Shown piece by piece: positions 34,463-43,340 of a DNA stretch of 64,000 bases. A program made the position numbers and the translations under genes. Each line of letters starts with the position of its first letter. Positions within the stretch are counted from its first letter, which is position 1. The notes under the pieces were generated by a model. It worked only from the letters and a program-made list of their open reading frames with translations. It made no database searches and had not been told where the DNA came from. Origin of the DNA: Kaistia hirudinis (lineage in GTDB: Bacteria > Pseudomonadota > Alphaproteobacteria > Rhizobiales > Kaistiaceae); assembly GCF_014196455.1 (NCBI RefSeq), contig NZ_JACIDS010000003.1, positions 806,001 through 870,000 on the forward strand, given 5' to 3'.

Positions 34463-35833
34463 ATGGCCGAGCGGCTTATCCACCTGAACGCGTTCGAGAA
34501 CGCCTCGCCCGTCAACATTTCCTCGGGCCTCTGGCGGCACCCGGAAGACCAGTCGCACCGCTACAAGGACATTCGCTACTGGACCGAGCTCGCCATCATG
34601 CTGGAAGGCGCGGGCTTCGATTCGATGTTCCTCGCCGATATCCTCGGCATCTTCGATCTCTACCAGGGCAAGACCGACGCGACGCTCAGGACCGCGACGC
34701 AGGTCCCGATCAACGATCCGCTGTTGATCATCTCCGCCATGGCGGCGGCGACGCGGCATATCGGCTTCGCGGCAACCGTCTCGCTCACCTATGAGCACCC
34801 CTATTCCTTCGCCCGGCGCATGACGAGCCTCGATCATGCCAGCGACGGGCGTATCGGCTGGAACATCGTCACCTCCTATCTCGAAAGCGCCGCGCGCAAT
34901 CTCGGCCTCGACAGCCAGATCCCCCACGACCAACGCTATGACCGCGGTGACGAGTTCCTCGAAGTCGCCTACAAGCTGTGGGAAGGCTCCTGGGAGGATG
35001 ATGCGGTGGTGATCGACAAGGCGCGCGGCGTCTATGTCGATCCGGCCAAGGTGCACAAGATCGCCCATCACGGCAGGCACTTCTCCGTGCCCGACGCCTT
35101 CCTCGCCGAGCCCTCGCCGCAGCGCACGCCCGTGCTGTTCCAGGCCGGTTCCTCCGCGCGCGGCCAGCAATTTGCGGCCACCCATGCCGAGGGCGTCTTC
35201 GTGCATGGCACGCGGCCGGAAGTGATTGCGCCGGTCGTCGCCAATATCCGCGCCCGCGCCGCCGCGCTCGGCCGCGACCCGCGCTCGATCAAGGCTTTCG
35301 CGGTCACGACGATCGTCGCGGCCGAGACGGACGAGGAGGCGCAGGCGAAATACCGGGACCTGCAGAGCTATGCCGACTATGAGGGCGCCATGGTCCAGTT
35401 CTCCGGACCGCTCGGCCTCGACGTGTCGAAATTCGATCCCGACCAGCCACTCACCGAAATCAATCCCAACGCCGCCCATTTCACGGCGCAGCTCTTCTCG
35501 GCCGCCGATCCCGACCGCGTCTGGACATTGCGCCAGATCGCCGAATATCTCGGCGTCGGCGGCATGGGTCCGAAATTCGTCGGCTCGGGCAAGACGATCG
35601 CCGACGAGATGCAGCGCTGGGTCGACATTGCCGATCTCGACGGCTTCAACGTGACCTATGCGATCCGGCCGGGCACCTTCGTCGATACGGTCAAACATGT
35701 CGTACCGGAACTGCGCCGCCGCGGCCTGATGCGCACGGCCTATCCCGGCACGACGCTGCGCGAGACCCTCTACGGCGCCGGCCAGAAGCGGCTGCGCGAC
35801 GACCATCCCGGCAAGCGGTACTGGCGCGGCTGA
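34463..35833 (+). CDS. LLM-class flavin-dependent monooxygenase (NtaA/SnaA/DszA type)
   Basis: A 456-residue TIM-barrel oxygenase using reduced FMN from a separate reductase. Motifs of the NtaA-SnaA-DszA branch include FDSMFLADILGI, GRIGWNIVTSYL and VLFQAGSSARGQQFA. Enzymes of this branch cleave C-N or C-S bonds in chelators, sulfones and similar compounds. No flavin reductase gene is nearby, so reduced flavin must come from elsewhere. With the aminotransferase and the M24 protein it suggests breakdown of an N-substituted compound. Confidence 0.9.
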   Translation: MAERLIHLNAFENASPVNISSGLWRHPEDQSHRYKDIRYWTELAIMLEGAGFDSMFLADILGIFDLYQGKTDATLRTATQVPINDPLLIISAMAAATRHIGFAATVSLTYEHPYSFARRMTSLDHASDGRIGWNIVTSYLESAARNLGLDSQIPHDQRYDRGDEFLEVAYKLWEGSWEDDAVVIDKARGVYVDPAKVHKIAHHGRHFSVPDAFLAEPSPQRTPVLFQAGSSARGQQFAATHAEGVFVHGTRPEVIAPVVANIRARAAALGRDPRSIKAFAVTTIVAAETDEEAQAKYRDLQSYADYEGAMVQFSGPLGLDVSKFDPDQPLTEINPNAAHFTAQLFSAADPDRVWTLRQIAEYLGVGGMGPKFVGSGKTIADEMQRWVDIADLDGFNVTYAIRPGTFVDTVKHVVPELRRRGLMRTAYPGTTLRETLYGAGQKRLRDDHPGKRYWRG

Positions 35834-35852
35834 CGCGCGGCAAGGAGCAGCC

Positions 35853-37031
35853 ATGTTCGACCTTTCCGCCGCCCAAAGCTTCATGCGCGCCAACGCCATC
35901 GACGCCTGGCTGCTCTATGATTATCGCGGCAGCAATCTGTTCTTCTGGAGCGTGCTCGGCGAGAGCAAGACGCCGACGCGGCGGGCCTTCCTCGTCATCC
36001 GTACTGAAGGCGCACCGGTTCTGGTGCTGCACACGGTCGACCAGATGTTCTTCATCGATATCGCGGTCGAGAAGCGGGTCTATCGCGGCTGGGAGGAGAT
36101 GCGCGCTTTGGTGCGCGACCTGCTCGGCCCCGCACAGCGTCTCGCCGTCGAATATTCGCCGGACGGCGCCGTGCCGACGGCGTCGTTCCTCGATGCGGGC
36201 ACCGCGGAGTGGCTGCGCGATGTCGGCTATGACCTCGTCTCCTCGGCCGATCTCTTCCAGGTTTCGGCTTCGGCCTGGGACGACTATGCGATCGACTCGC
36301 ACAAGCGCGCCTGCGTCGTCGTCGCCGGCATCAAGGATGCGGCCTTCGACCTCGTGCGGCAGGCGATCCGTCGCGGCGAGAGCGTCGGCGAATATGAGCT
36401 GCAGCAGTTCATCGTCTCGGAGTTCGATCGGCTCGGCCTCGAAAGCGAGGGCTCGCCCGTCGTGCAGGTCAACGAACATTCCGGGCAGGTGTTCTACGAG
36501 CCGCGCCCTGGCGCCTCGTCGCCGATCGGCAGGGGTGACTGGCTGCTGATCGATTTCTGGGCCCGCTTTTCCGGCGAGCGCAATGTCTATTCCGATATCG
36601 CCTGGGGCGCCTATGCCGGCGAGGAGATCCCCGCGCGGCTGCAATCGGTCTTCGATCTGGTCAAAGAGGCGCGCGACGCGGCGCTCGCCGCGATCCGCAA
36701 TGCCTGGGCCCGAGGCGAGACGCTGGCCGGATACGAAGTCGATGACGTGGCACGCGGGATTATCGCCAATGGCGGCTTCCGGGCGAACTTCCACCACCGC
36801 ACCGGCCACTCCATGGGACCGGGCAAGCGCCTGCACGCGCTCGGCGTCAATCTCGACAATCTCGAAACCCACGATACGCGGCTGATCCTGCCGCGCACCG
36901 GCTTCTCGATCGAGCCGGCGATCTACCTGCCCGAATTCGGCGTTCGCCTGGAGATCAACGTCTTCCTCGATCCCGTCGCGGGCCCAAGCGTAACGACGCC
37001 GATCCAAGACGAGATCGTCCGGCTCGTCTGA
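35853..37031 (+). CDS. M24-family (pita-bread) metallohydrolase, Xaa-Pro peptidase-like
   Basis: A 392-residue protein with an N-terminal creatinase-type domain and a C-terminal pita-bread domain. All five dinuclear metal ligands are present: D234, D248, H319, E354 and E368. It could therefore be a Xaa-Pro-type aminopeptidase or another C-N hydrolase; creatinase-like members lack these ligands. AAGGAG precedes the ATG. Last gene of the polyamine-type operon, convergent with the aldo/keto reductase gene (14 bases between stops). Confidence 0.88.
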   Translation: MFDLSAAQSFMRANAIDAWLLYDYRGSNLFFWSVLGESKTPTRRAFLVIRTEGAPVLVLHTVDQMFFIDIAVEKRVYRGWEEMRALVRDLLGPAQRLAVEYSPDGAVPTASFLDAGTAEWLRDVGYDLVSSADLFQVSASAWDDYAIDSHKRACVVVAGIKDAAFDLVRQAIRRGESVGEYELQQFIVSEFDRLGLESEGSPVVQVNEHSGQVFYEPRPGASSPIGRGDWLLIDFWARFSGERNVYSDIAWGAYAGEEIPARLQSVFDLVKEARDAALAAIRNAWARGETLAGYEVDDVARGIIANGGFRANFHHRTGHSMGPGKRLHALGVNLDNLETHDTRLILPRTGFSIEPAIYLPEFGVRLEINVFLDPVAGPSVTTPIQDEIVRLV

Positions 37032-37045
37032 ACTGCCGCGCCCGA

Positions 37046-38026
37046 TCAAGGCGAGACGCGGTCCTCCTCCAGCGCCTGCCAGAACGACGGCGGAATGGGG
37101 TGGCGCGACCAGGCAAGGTTCTCGCCGACCCGCTCCGGCCGGCTCATTCCCAGAACGGCAGCGCTAACCTGCGGGTGTCGCAGGGGAAATTGGATCGCTG
37201 CCGCCTGCAGCGGAACGTCATGGGCGGCGCAAATGGAGGCAATCCGCCGCGCTCGCGCGACCACCTCTGGCGGCGGCGCGCCATAGTCATAGGTCGTGCC
37301 GGCCGCTTCCGGCCCCGCCGCCAAGATGCCCGAGTTAAACACGCCGGCCACCACGATCTCGGTGCCCTGCCGCGTCGCTTCCGGCATGAGGTCCGCTTCA
37401 GCCTGCCGGTCGAGCAGCGTATAGCGCCCCGCCATCATGATGGCATCGAACCGTCCGGCCTTGAGGAAGCGCGTCGCGACATCGCTTTCGTTCACGCCGA
37501 CGCCGATCGCCCGGATATGCCCGGCCTTGCGCAGATCGTCGAGCGCGCGATAGCAGCCCTCTATCGCCTCGTCGAACCGCCGCTCATAGGCGTCGCCATG
37601 CGTGAAGCGGTCGACGTCATGGATATAGATCAGGTCGAAGTCGTTGATTCCAAGGCGGTTTGCAGATTGCTCAAGCGCGCGCAGCGTGCCCGCATAACTG
37701 TAGTCGAACACTGGCTTCAGCGGCAGCGGCTTTGCCCATAGCCCGTAATCGACCGCTTCGCCATAAGGCGGAACCATATAGCGGCCGACTTTGGTCGAGA
37801 CCGTCACCGTGTCGCGTGCCACCGTTCTCAGAAAGCTGCCGAGGCGCAGTTCGCTGAGGCCATGCCCGTAGAGCGGCGCGGTATCGAAATAGCGCAGGCC
37901 CGCCTCATAGGCGGTCGCCAGTGTTTCCGCCGCTCGCCCCTCCGGCACATCGCGGTAAAGCGTGCCGAGGCCGCTGGCGCCGAAGCCGAGGCGCGAGCGA
38001 AAGCCGATCCTGCTGCGCTCAGTCAT
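37046..38026 (-). CDS. Aldo/keto reductase, D-threo-aldose 1-dehydrogenase type
   Basis: A 326-residue AKR barrel. The catalytic tetrad is visible: D and Y in YFDTAPLYGHG, K in VSTKVGR and H in LIYIHDVDR. The subgroup oxidises L-fucose, L-galactose or related D-threo-aldoses to lactones. It overlaps the fuconolactonase-like gene by eight bases, which supports this. A paralogue starts at 63.1 kb. Confidence 0.88.
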   Translation of the reverse strand: MTERSRIGFRSRLGFGASGLGTLYRDVPEGRAAETLATAYEAGLRYFDTAPLYGHGLSELRLGSFLRTVARDTVTVSTKVGRYMVPPYGEAVDYGLWAKPLPLKPVFDYSYAGTLRALEQSANRLGINDFDLIYIHDVDRFTHGDAYERRFDEAIEGCYRALDDLRKAGHIRAIGVGVNESDVATRFLKAGRFDAIMMAGRYTLLDRQAEADLMPEATRQGTEIVVAGVFNSGILAAGPEAAGTTYDYGAPPPEVVARARRIASICAAHDVPLQAAAIQFPLRHPQVSAAVLGMSRPERVGENLAWSRHPIPPSFWQALEEDRVSP

Positions 38027-38897
38027 GGCCGGCGCCGCCATAGCCGGGCAAGCGGTAAGCTTCGACCGCGGATCGGCCGAAGATCTGGGCCCGTTCGTCC
38101 GCAGAGAGGTCGACGAGGCATTCCTCGAGGGCCTCGACGACGCGGGGATAGCTCGCGGCGACCAGACAGACGGGCCAGTCCGTGCCGAACATGCAGCGAT
38201 CCACGCCAAAGATGTCAAGCACCTCAAGCACATAGGGCTTGAGGTCCTGCGGCGTCCAGCTCTGCCAATTTGCCTCCGTCACCATGCCGGACAGCTTGCA
38301 CCACACGTGACTGCGCTCGGCGCGGAAGCCGCGCATCAGCGCCGCCCATTCCTTGAAGCCGCCATTGCGGATCTCGGGCTTGGCGATGTGGTCGAGCACG
38401 AAACGCTGATCCGGCAGCGCCGCAGCCGTCGCCACGCATGAGGAAAGCTGCGGCAGGTTGGGCACGAGATCATAGACGAGCCCGGCCGCGCCGACGGCCA
38501 GAAGCCCGCGCCGGACATCGGCGCGCAGCAACCAGTTCGGATCGGCCTCGGTCTGGATCAGATGCCGCACACCGACGAGCCACTTGCCCTCCGGGGCGGA
38601 TTTGAGGCTCGCGATCGTCGCCGCGACGTCGGGGTCCGTCAGGTCGATCCAGCCGACGACGCCGGCGACGAAGTCCGTCGCCGCCGCCGTGCGGATAAAA
38701 TCCCATGTCTCGCCGAGATCGTTCCAGGTCTGGACGAGCACCGTGCCGTCTATGCCGCATGCCTCGAGCGCCGGCCGCAGATCGGCTGGGGCGAAAGGCC
38801 TGTTGATCGGCGCGAACGGGCCGCTCAGCCAGGCATAGTCGCCGCCGGCGGCTGGGTTCCAGAAATGGTGATGGGCGTCGATCCTCGGCGAAGACAT
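38019..38897 (-). CDS. Amidohydrolase-2 family lactonase (L-fuconolactonase-like)
   Basis: A 292-residue TIM-barrel hydrolase with N-terminal metal-binding motif DAHHHFWNP, QRFVLDHIAKP in the middle and FGTDWPVC near the C-terminus, the pattern of L-fuconolactonases and related sugar-lactone hydrolases. It would hydrolyse the lactone made by the flanking aldo/keto reductases. Overlap with the downstream gene and a 12-base gap to the upstream one indicate a single operon. Confidence 0.88.
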   Translation of the reverse strand: MSSPRIDAHHHFWNPAAGGDYAWLSGPFAPINRPFAPADLRPALEACGIDGTVLVQTWNDLGETWDFIRTAAATDFVAGVVGWIDLTDPDVAATIASLKSAPEGKWLVGVRHLIQTEADPNWLLRADVRRGLLAVGAAGLVYDLVPNLPQLSSCVATAAALPDQRFVLDHIAKPEIRNGGFKEWAALMRGFRAERSHVWCKLSGMVTEANWQSWTPQDLKPYVLEVLDIFGVDRCMFGTDWPVCLVAASYPRVVEALEECLVDLSADERAQIFGRSAVEAYRLPGYGGAGHD

Positions 38898-38909
38898 GGG
38901 ATTTCCTGC

Positions 38910-39896
38910 TTACCAGCGCTGGTGCACGTAGGGCTTGATCGTGGTGTCGTAGATCTCGCGGATCGCCCGCATCGTCGCATCGTCCAGCGGCGACAGCTCC
39001 GCCGCCTCGGCATTGGAGCGGGCCTGGGCCGGGTTGCGTGCACCGGGGATCGCGACCGTCACCGCGTCGAACATGAGGATCCAGCGGAGCGCGAACTTCG
39101 CCATCGTGGTGCCGCCGGGGACCAGCGGACGCACGCGCTCGACCGCCTCGAGGCCGACCTCATAGGGCACGCCCGAGAAGGTCTCGCCGACATCGAAGGC
39201 CTCGCCGTTCCGGTTGAACAGGCGATGATCGGACTCGGCGAACTTGGTGTCCTTGGTGAACTTGCCGGAGAGCAGCCCGCTCGCCAGCGGCACGCGGGCG
39301 ATGATGGCGACGTTCTTCTCGCGCGCCTGCCTAAAGAACTGCTCGATCGGACGCTGGCGGAAGGCATTGAAGATGATCTGGACGCTGACGACGCCCGGAT
39401 ATTCCATCGCCTTCAAGGCTTCCTCGACGCGCTCGACGCTGACGCCATAGTCCTTGATCTTGCCCTGGCCCTTGAGCTTGTCCAGGCGCTCGAACACTTC
39501 CGGATGATAGTAGAGGTCCGTCGGCGGGCAGTGCAGCTGGACCAGATCGAGTGTGTCCATCTCGAGATTGGCGCGGCTGCGGTCGATATAGGCCGTGAGG
39601 TTCTCGAGCGAGTAGCCTTCAACGGTCTGCGCGGGCAGGCGGCGCCCGGCCTTGGTCGCGATATACGGCCGCTCGCCGCCGCGCTCGCGGACGACCTTGG
39701 CAATCAGCTTCTCGGAATGGCCATCGCCATAGACGTCGGCGGTATCGATGAAGGTGACGCCGGTGTCGAGCGCGGCATGCAGCGCGGCAAGGGCCTCGTC
39801 GTCGTTCACCTCGCCCCAGGAGGCGCCGATGGCCCAGGCGCCGAAGCCGATTTCGCTCACTTTGCGGCCGGTTCGGCCGAATTCCCTCGATCTCAT
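38910..39896 (-). CDS. Aldo/keto reductase
   Basis: A 328-residue AKR. The catalytic D and Y lie in FIDTADVYGDG, the lysine in YIATKAGRR and the histidine in LVQLHCPPTD. The ATG at 39896 has an ideal AAAGGAG six bases upstream. First gene of the three-gene minus-strand operon, divergent from the branched-chain-type importer. The 151-base divergent region holds the promoter and operator of that importer. Confidence 0.88.
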   Translation of the reverse strand: MRSREFGRTGRKVSEIGFGAWAIGASWGEVNDDEALAALHAALDTGVTFIDTADVYGDGHSEKLIAKVVRERGGERPYIATKAGRRLPAQTVEGYSLENLTAYIDRSRANLEMDTLDLVQLHCPPTDLYYHPEVFERLDKLKGQGKIKDYGVSVERVEEALKAMEYPGVVSVQIIFNAFRQRPIEQFFRQAREKNVAIIARVPLASGLLSGKFTKDTKFAESDHRLFNRNGEAFDVGETFSGVPYEVGLEAVERVRPLVPGGTTMAKFALRWILMFDAVTVAIPGARNPAQARSNAEAAELSPLDDATMRAIREIYDTTIKPYVHQRW

Positions 39897-39958
39897 CAGG
39901 ATCTCCTTTGCGTCGGCCGCCCGGTCGCTCGGCCTGCCAGGGCTGTCTTTGCCCTTGC

Positions 39959-40009
39959 TTGACATCCCCCGTCAATGCCATTAACAGGAAACATGGTTGT
40001 ACGACAACC
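39959..40009 (+). promoter_or_regulatory. Putative promoter with GntR-type operator TTGT-ACG-ACAA
   Basis: A consensus -35 TTGACA at 39959-39964 is followed after 16-17 bases by a weak -10 (TTAACA/TAACAG). Immediately downstream, GGTTGT-ACG-ACAACC at 39995-40009 is a perfect 6+3+6 inverted repeat that would lie over the start of transcription. FadR-type GntR repressors bind sites of the form TNGT-N3-ACNA. A near-identical copy lies at 58407-58419. Confidence 0.65.
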
Positions 40010-40047
40010 CGGTAAGACTGCAAAATTTGTCCTGGGAGGAACAAACC

Positions 40048-41262
40048 TTGCGCTCACTTCTTTTGAGAAGCGCGTCGGCAGCGCTTTGCCTTGCCGCATC
40101 GGCCTATTCGGCGTCCGCCCAGGACGCCGACACGATCAAGATCGGCGTCGTTGCCGCCGAGTCGGGCGCGTTCGTTTCCGCCGGCCACACGCTGCCGGCC
40201 GGCGTGGGCCTGGCGGTCAAGGAGATCAACGATGCGGGCGGGGTGAAGATCGGCGACAAGACCTACAAGATCGAGCTCCTGAAGCGCGACGACCGTACCG
40301 ACATCGCGACGGCGATCGCCGCGACGCAGGAACTGGTGCGCGACGACAAGGTCGCGGCGATCTTCGGTTCGGAGTCGCACGACTTCACGCTTGCGATGGC
40401 CAAGATCACGCAGCCCGCCAAGGTGATCCACTTCGCCGGTAACAGCACGCTGGCCAAGGTGCTCAATCCCCAGTCCGTCGCGCCCGGCGGCGAGGATCAC
40501 TACCTCTTCCAGTCCGAGCCGCAGGAATTCCAGCGCTCGGGTTCGACGGCCCGCGGCGTGCTCAGCCTGTTGACCCCGCTCGTCGGCCATCCGCTGAAGA
40601 AGTCGGTCGTCATCGTCGGCAATGACGCGACCGGCCAGTTCCTCACCTCCTATTACGTGAAGGCGCTGAAGGCGGAGGGCCAGGAGGTTCCGGAAGTCAT
40701 CGCCTATCCGCCGGATACGACGGACTTTTCGCCCTTCCTGACCCGCGCGAAGAGCCTCAATCCGGACGTCGTGCACTTCTGGTACAATGGTGACTCGACG
40801 CTGACGGCGCTGCCGCAGGCGCTTGAGCTCGGCGTGGCGCCCAGCTATTTCCTGTTCGGCGTCGATCCCGGCATCTGGAAGGAACGCGGTCTCTCGGCAG
40901 ATGTGCCCGTGGCCATGAGCTGCGTGCCGATCTGCTGGGGCGAGTCCTCCAACGCCAATGCGAAAACCTATTTCAGCAATTACTTCGCAGCCGGCGCGCC
41001 GAAGGGTGTGACCTCGTCGGTCTCGCTCCTCTACTACGACTATGTCCACTTCCTCGCCGATGCCTGGGAGAAGGCCGGCACGCTCGATCCCGACGCGACG
41101 GTCGCCGCGCTGGAGAGCATGCATCACAAGGGCGTCGTCTCGGACGATCTGTCGTTCAACGCCTCGCACCAGGTCACCCACGCCACCGAAGTCTGCGCCG
41201 CGGCGCCGGGCGGGGCGATCACCTGCGCCATGCAGCAGCCGCCTGCCGAAGCGCCGAACTAG
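40048..41262 (+). CDS. Branched-chain-type ABC transporter, substrate-binding protein
   Basis: A 404-residue LivJ-type precursor. The TTG start at 40048 is supported by GGAGGA seven bases upstream and by the resulting signal peptide MRSLLLRSASAALCLAASAY, cleaved about residue 24. The mature part starts TIKIGVVAAESGAFVSAG and contains KIELLKRDDRTDIATAIAAT, typical of Peripla_BP_6. Many such receptors bind small carboxylates and not only branched-chain amino acids. The operon also encodes a LarA homologue, so a 2-hydroxyacid is the likely ligand. The 173-base gap that follows holds a weak 7-bp stem (41278-41284 / 41301-41307) and no gene. Confidence 0.9.
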   Translation: MRSLLLRSASAALCLAASAYSASAQDADTIKIGVVAAESGAFVSAGHTLPAGVGLAVKEINDAGGVKIGDKTYKIELLKRDDRTDIATAIAATQELVRDDKVAAIFGSESHDFTLAMAKITQPAKVIHFAGNSTLAKVLNPQSVAPGGEDHYLFQSEPQEFQRSGSTARGVLSLLTPLVGHPLKKSVVIVGNDATGQFLTSYYVKALKAEGQEVPEVIAYPPDTTDFSPFLTRAKSLNPDVVHFWYNGDSTLTALPQALELGVAPSYFLFGVDPGIWKERGLSADVPVAMSCVPICWGESSNANAKTYFSNYFAAGAPKGVTSSVSLLYYDYVHFLADAWEKAGTLDPDATVAALESMHHKGVVSDDLSFNASHQVTHATEVCAAAPGGAITCAMQQPPAEAPN

Positions 41263-41435
41263 ACGAGCGAGGGGGATATCGGTCCGCGTGAAGAAAGCGA
41301 GACCGATCAAAGCGATGGGGCCGTTCTGCTCTTTGCGGAGACGCTGAACGGCTCCTGGCCCTCAATCCTTGCGGACGGCGCCATGCGTGCCATGCCGTCG
41401 GCAACTCCGGCTCATACATTCGGAAGCGGACACCG

Positions 41436-42308
41436 ATGTTGCCTATCCTTATCCAGCAGCTGCTGAACGGCCTGTCGATCGCGAGCGTCATCACGCTGAT
41501 CGCCGTCGGCGTCACGCTCATCTTCGGGCTGACCGGAATCATCAATTTCGCCCATGGCGAATTCCTGATGATCGGCAGCTTCGTCACCTGGCTCGCCGTG
41601 CAGGCCGGAACAGGCTTCGTGCCGGCGCTGGTGATCGCGATCCTGGCCGTCGCCCTGATGGGCCTCGTCCTCGAGCGCGGCCTGTTCCGGTTCACGCTGA
41701 CGCGACCAACGAACGGGTTCATCGTCTCGCTCGGCCTCATCGTCGTGCTGCAGCACGTGGTCATTCTCTTCTTCGGTCCCAACCAGAAGAGCATCCCCCG
41801 TCCGCTGGCCGGGGTCTGGGACGTGGGCGGCGTGCGCATCGCCTCGGTGCGCGTCATGGTCATCCTCGTCACGATCGCCGTCGTCGCCATGACATTCGTG
41901 ATGATCACGCGAAGCCGCTATGGCCGCGCCCTCCGCGCGGCCGTGGAGGATCGCGATACGGCGGCGCTGATGGGCATCCCGGTCCGCCGCTACATCACCG
42001 GCGTCTTCGTTCTCGGCAGCGCGCTCGCCGGTCTCGGCGGCGCCCTCCTGATCGCGCTCTTCCCCGTGACTCCCTTCACCGGCGGAACGATGGTCATGAA
42101 AGGTTTCGCCGTCGCACTGATGGGCGGCCTCGGCAATCTTACAGGCGCCGTGGTCGCCGGCCTGATCCTCGGCATCGTCGAAGGGTTCAGCGCGGGCTAC
42201 GGCTTCTCGGAATGGACCGACGCCTATTCGTTCGGCCTGATGATCCTCGTCCTGCTCGTGCGGCCCAACGGCCTATTCGGCGGCACGAGCGGACCCAAGA
42301 TGGCCTGA
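41436..42308 (+). CDS. Branched-chain-type ABC transporter permease (LivH-like)
   Basis: A 290-residue inner-membrane permease with about eight hydrophobic segments. Signatures are GLTGIINFAHGEFLMIGSF near residues 34-52 and VALMGGLGNLTGAVVAGLILG near the C-terminus. It pairs with the LivM-like protein encoded 12 bases downstream. No unusual features. Confidence 0.93.
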   Translation: MLPILIQQLLNGLSIASVITLIAVGVTLIFGLTGIINFAHGEFLMIGSFVTWLAVQAGTGFVPALVIAILAVALMGLVLERGLFRFTLTRPTNGFIVSLGLIVVLQHVVILFFGPNQKSIPRPLAGVWDVGGVRIASVRVMVILVTIAVVAMTFVMITRSRYGRALRAAVEDRDTAALMGIPVRRYITGVFVLGSALAGLGGALLIALFPVTPFTGGTMVMKGFAVALMGGLGNLTGAVVAGLILGIVEGFSAGYGFSEWTDAYSFGLMILVLLVRPNGLFGGTSGPKMA

Positions 42309-42320
42309 TCCGGGCGCAGC

Positions 42321-43340
42321 ATGATCATGAAAAGCAGTTCCTCGCCTCTCGCCTCCCTGCTGCCGGCGCTCGCGGTGCTCGTCGTCCTGGCACTGGTTCC
42401 CGCGCTCGGTCCCAGCAACCGCATCCTGTCGCTCGCCATATCCGCGGGGATCAACATCGTCGCGCTTTATGGCCTGGCAGTGCTGTTCGGCCAGACCGGC
42501 ATTCTCTCCATGGGCCATGCCGCGCTTGTCGGCGTCGGGGCGTATACGGCGGCCATCCTGGCGCGCGACCTCGGCATCGGCTTCTGGGTCGCGCTTCCGC
42601 TCGGCAGCCTGCTGGCCGCGGCGGTCGCGGCCATTGTCGGCGTGCCGTCGCTCCGGGTTTCCGGGCACCATTTCGTCATCATGACCTTCGCCTTCGGCCA
42701 GTTGCTCAGCATCGTGCTGACCAATGGCGGCGCCTTCACGGGCGCGGCGACGGGGCTCGACCTGCAACTGCCCGTCACCTGGTTCGGCCGACCCGCCGGC
42801 GATCTCGTGCCATACTATTTCATTGTCATTGCCTTCGTCGCCATCAGCGCCGTCGCGAGCTGGCTCATCATCAACTCCTCCTATGGCCGCACGCTGCGCG
42901 CGATCCGCGAGAACGAGAAGCTGGCGGCGTCGCTCGGCATCAATGTCGGCCGGCACAAGATCGGCGCCTTCGTCGTCAGCGGCCTGTTCGCCGGCGTTTC
43001 CGGCGTGCTGCTCGCCTATTTCTTCCGCCACATCTCGCCCAACCAGTTCTCGGCCTTCCCCTCGATCTATCTCGCGCTGATGGTCATGATCGGCGGCGCG
43101 CGGCTGCTGCTCGGGCCGATTGCCGGCGGCATCCTCGTCTCGTTCCTGCCCGAGATGCTCAATCTCGATCCGGTTGAATCGCGCATCCTCTACGGAATCT
43201 GCCTGATCGCGGTGATCCTGCTGCTGCCGAACGGCCTCATCGCCGGCCTGTTCGACGGGCTGCGCGCGCTTGGAAGGCGGCTCGTCGGTTCCGCCCCGCG
43301 CCCCAACGTCCCGACCGACGGCACGTCGGAGACCGCATGA
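42321..43340 (+). CDS. Branched-chain-type ABC transporter permease (LivM-like)
   Basis: A 339-residue permease with about nine to ten hydrophobic segments and the LivM patterns GQTGILSMGHAALVGVGAYT and YGRTLRAIRENEKLAASLGI. Its 3' end overlaps the LivG-like gene by four bases. Partner of the LivH-like permease. Confidence 0.93.
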   Translation: MIMKSSSSPLASLLPALAVLVVLALVPALGPSNRILSLAISAGINIVALYGLAVLFGQTGILSMGHAALVGVGAYTAAILARDLGIGFWVALPLGSLLAAAVAAIVGVPSLRVSGHHFVIMTFAFGQLLSIVLTNGGAFTGAATGLDLQLPVTWFGRPAGDLVPYYFIVIAFVAISAVASWLIINSSYGRTLRAIRENEKLAASLGINVGRHKIGAFVVSGLFAGVSGVLLAYFFRHISPNQFSAFPSIYLALMVMIGGARLLLGPIAGGILVSFLPEMLNLDPVESRILYGICLIAVILLLPNGLIAGLFDGLRALGRRLVGSAPRPNVPTDGTSETA

